DNA of 64,000 bases from Sphingomonas pituitosa NBRC 102491. Its GTDB lineage: Bacteria; Pseudomonadota; Alphaproteobacteria; Sphingomonadales; Sphingomonadaceae. This document shows, one piece after another, positions 62,825 through 64,000 of the stretch. A program made the position numbers and the translations under genes. A model generated the notes under the pieces. It did no database searches. It saw nothing but the letters and a program-made list of their open reading frames with translations, and was not told the DNA's origin. The first letter of the stretch is position 1; every line of letters begins with the position of its first letter. The stretch lies in assembly GCF_001598435.1 (NCBI RefSeq), contig NZ_BCYY01000012.1, positions 85,128 through 149,127 on the forward strand, in the 5' to 3' direction.

Positions 62825-63715
62825 TCAGCGTTGCAATTTGCTCAGGATCGCCATGGTCTGCTCGGCGCCCGATCCGGGCACGATCTCGCCGGTACGATCG
62901 ATGATCTGCGCCCATTGCGCGGCGACGGCTTCCGGCGTGCCCTCCGCCAGCACCGCGCCCTGGGTAAGGGTGATATAGGCGGCCTGCACCACGCCCGCGC
63001 CGGCGCCGACGATCATGTTGCTGGGCGCGTCCTCTGACACCAGGAACAGCGCGGCGGGGGCGACATGCTCGGGTGCGAAGGCGGCGAAGGCGGCTTCGGG
63101 GAACAGGTCCTCGGTCATCCGCGTGCCGGCCACCGGCGCGATGGTGTTGACGCGGATGCCGTGCTTGGCGCCTTCGAGGTGCAGCGTCTTGGTCAGCCCG
63201 GCGAGCCCCAGCTTGGCGGCGCCGTAGTTCGCCTGACCGAAATTGCCGAACAGCCCGGTGGAGGAGGCGGTCATCAGGATACGGCCATAGCCCTGCGCGC
63301 GCATCGTCTCCCACACCGCCTTGGTGGCGTTGGCCGATCCGATCAGGTGCACATCGATGACGAAGGCGAAATCCTCGGGCGTCATCTTCGCGAAGCTCCG
63401 GTCGCGCAGCACACCGGCATTGTTGATCAGGATGTCGATGCGGCCCCAGCGGGCCTTGGCGGCTTCGGCCAACGCGACCATCGCCCCGGCATCGGTGACG
63501 CTGCCGCCATCGGCGATCGCCTCGCCGCCGAGCGCCTCGATTTCGGCGACCACCGCGCGCGCGGCATCGGAATGGCCGGAGCCGTCGCGACCGGCGCCCA
63601 GATCGTTCACCACCACCCGCGCGCCGCGCCTGGCGAGTTCCAGCGCATAGGCGCGACCGATCCCGCCACCGGCACCGGTGACGATGGCGACGCGGTCATC
63701 AAAGCGGATGGTCAT
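62825..63715 (-). CDS. Short-chain dehydrogenase (hydroxyacyl-CoA dehydrogenase-like)
   Basis: A 296-aa SDR enzyme: nucleotide loop TGAGGGIG (residues 14-21), NNAG, catalytic Ser in TASSTG and YGAAK, and a long C-terminal part after the core. The DLGAGRDGSG segment with Asp after the second strand indicates NAD(H), and the whole resembles the dehydrogenase domain of peroxisomal multifunctional enzyme 2. Substrate unknown, probably an acyl-CoA. Start 63715 gives MTIRFDDRVAIVTG. Confidence 0.9.
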   Translation of the reverse strand: MTIRFDDRVAIVTGAGGGIGRAYALELARRGARVVVNDLGAGRDGSGHSDAARAVVAEIEALGGEAIADGGSVTDAGAMVALAEAAKARWGRIDILINNAGVLRDRSFAKMTPEDFAFVIDVHLIGSANATKAVWETMRAQGYGRILMTASSTGLFGNFGQANYGAAKLGLAGLTKTLHLEGAKHGIRVNTIAPVAGTRMTEDLFPEAAFAAFAPEHVAPAALFLVSEDAPSNMIVGAGAGVVQAAYITLTQGAVLAEGTPEAVAAQWAQIIDRTGEIVPGSGAEQTMAILSKLQR

Positions 63716-63780
63716 GGGCAATGCTCTCCTACAGGGTTTTGCGGAGAGCCTAGGGAAGGTTGGCCGGGACGCCAACCTTG

Positions 63781-63806
63781 CTCCCCTCCCGCGCACGGGA
63801 GGGGAG
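63781..63806. repeat. Short intergenic palindrome, copy 4
   Basis: CTCCCCTCCCG pairs with CGGGAGGGGAG around 4 bases, 14 bases after the stop of the last, partial gene. Probably an end-of-message structure of that leftward gene. Confidence 0.6.
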
Positions 63807-63819
63807 GGAAAGGCGGGAC

Positions 63820-64000
63820 TTACTTGCCGCCGGGCTGGCGGCAATGGTCCTTCACCGTGCGCGAGCAGCGCGGGTAGCTCGCCGGATCCGACGGCGGCGG
63901 GGGCGCTGCGGCGGTTGCCGGCGCCGGCGCTGCTGCGGCATCGGCTGGTGGGGCCGGCGGCGCGGGCGGCGCGGGCGGCGCGGCCGGTGCCGTTGCGTCC
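63820..64000 (-). CDS. C-terminal end of an uncharacterised protein (partial)
   Basis: The last 59 codons of a gene whose start lies beyond the right edge. The visible part is a low-complexity Ala/Pro stretch followed by SYPRCSRTVKDHCRQPGGK and the TAA stop. Short Cys-containing tails after Ala/Pro linkers like this occur at the ends of sphingomonad exported or membrane-anchored proteins. Function cannot be told from this fragment. Confidence 0.65.
   Translation of the reverse strand, partial: DATAPAAPPAPPAPPAPPADAAAAPAPATAAAPPPPSDPASYPRCSRTVKDHCRQPGGK

Overview
The window is GC-rich DNA from an alphaproteobacterium of the sphingomonad group, most likely Sphingomonas. The clues are a CtrA-type cell-cycle regulator, a PEPxxWA-CTERM protein, the yfgM-like/bamB/der block, a large carbohydrate-type TonB receptor, and DUF2794 and DUF3052 proteins. 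Genes are densely packed and many are joined by ATGA or GTGA overlaps. I saw no tRNA, rRNA, CRISPR array, transposase or phage genes. No stretch over about 300 bases lacks a gene; the longest gaps are 36521-36797, 24647-24916 and 33587-33811.

Bases 1-6438 are the 3' part of a type III secretion operon: the end of the secretin sctC, then sctD, a needle candidate, sctI, sctJ, sctK, sctL, sctN, sctO and sctP, all translationally coupled. The export gate (sctRSTUV) and sctQ are not in the window. Bases 6451-12984 look like the accessory and substrate region of that system. There is a 156-aa protein, a leaderless LysM-CHAP-phage-lysozyme wall hydrolase overlapping a gene for a small exported protein, a leaderless class 3 lipase followed by an exported ankyrin-repeat protein, and a NopE-like DUF1521 protein with the GDPHVD self-cleavage motif. 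Three intergenic regions here carry the same near-palindromic 16-bp element, 58-67 bases upstream of the three leftward genes. I infer a co-regulated set of type III substrates, two of them next to plausible self-protection genes. This is the most interesting part of the window.

Bases 13148-25516 are mostly housekeeping: a cytochrome b561-YceI fusion, panB, a yfgM-like gene, bamB, der, bacterioferritin with its ferredoxin, a DUF418 protein, a nitroreductase, a sensor kinase and an RBBP9-like hydrolase that appears to lack its nucleophile. Bases 25526-29970 form a complete cyanophycin operon: cphA (synthesis), an isoaspartyl peptidase and cphB (degradation). Bases 30084-36520 form a glycan-use locus: a TonB-dependent receptor, a GH89 alpha-N-acetylglucosaminidase and a NagX-like membrane acetyltransferase.

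Bases 36798-51481 hold msrC, arfB, an RluA-type pseudouridine synthase, wrbA, a pirin gene divergent from a LysR regulator, an AI-2E-family transporter, ctrA, dgkA, an HPP protein, an amidohydrolase, ilvA, a 2OG-Fe(II) oxygenase, rnr and a LacI-type regulator. Bases 51476-64000 hold an LplT-like transporter, an APH(3')-like kinase, pgsA, moaD-moaE, a parDE toxin-antitoxin pair, the ahpC-ahpF-oxyR peroxide defence cluster, a TSUP permease, cysE, a DUF2794 gene, a polytopic membrane protein, a short-chain dehydrogenase and the end of one more gene. Two 96-bp REPIN-like inverted repeats and four short C/G-rich palindromes lie between genes.
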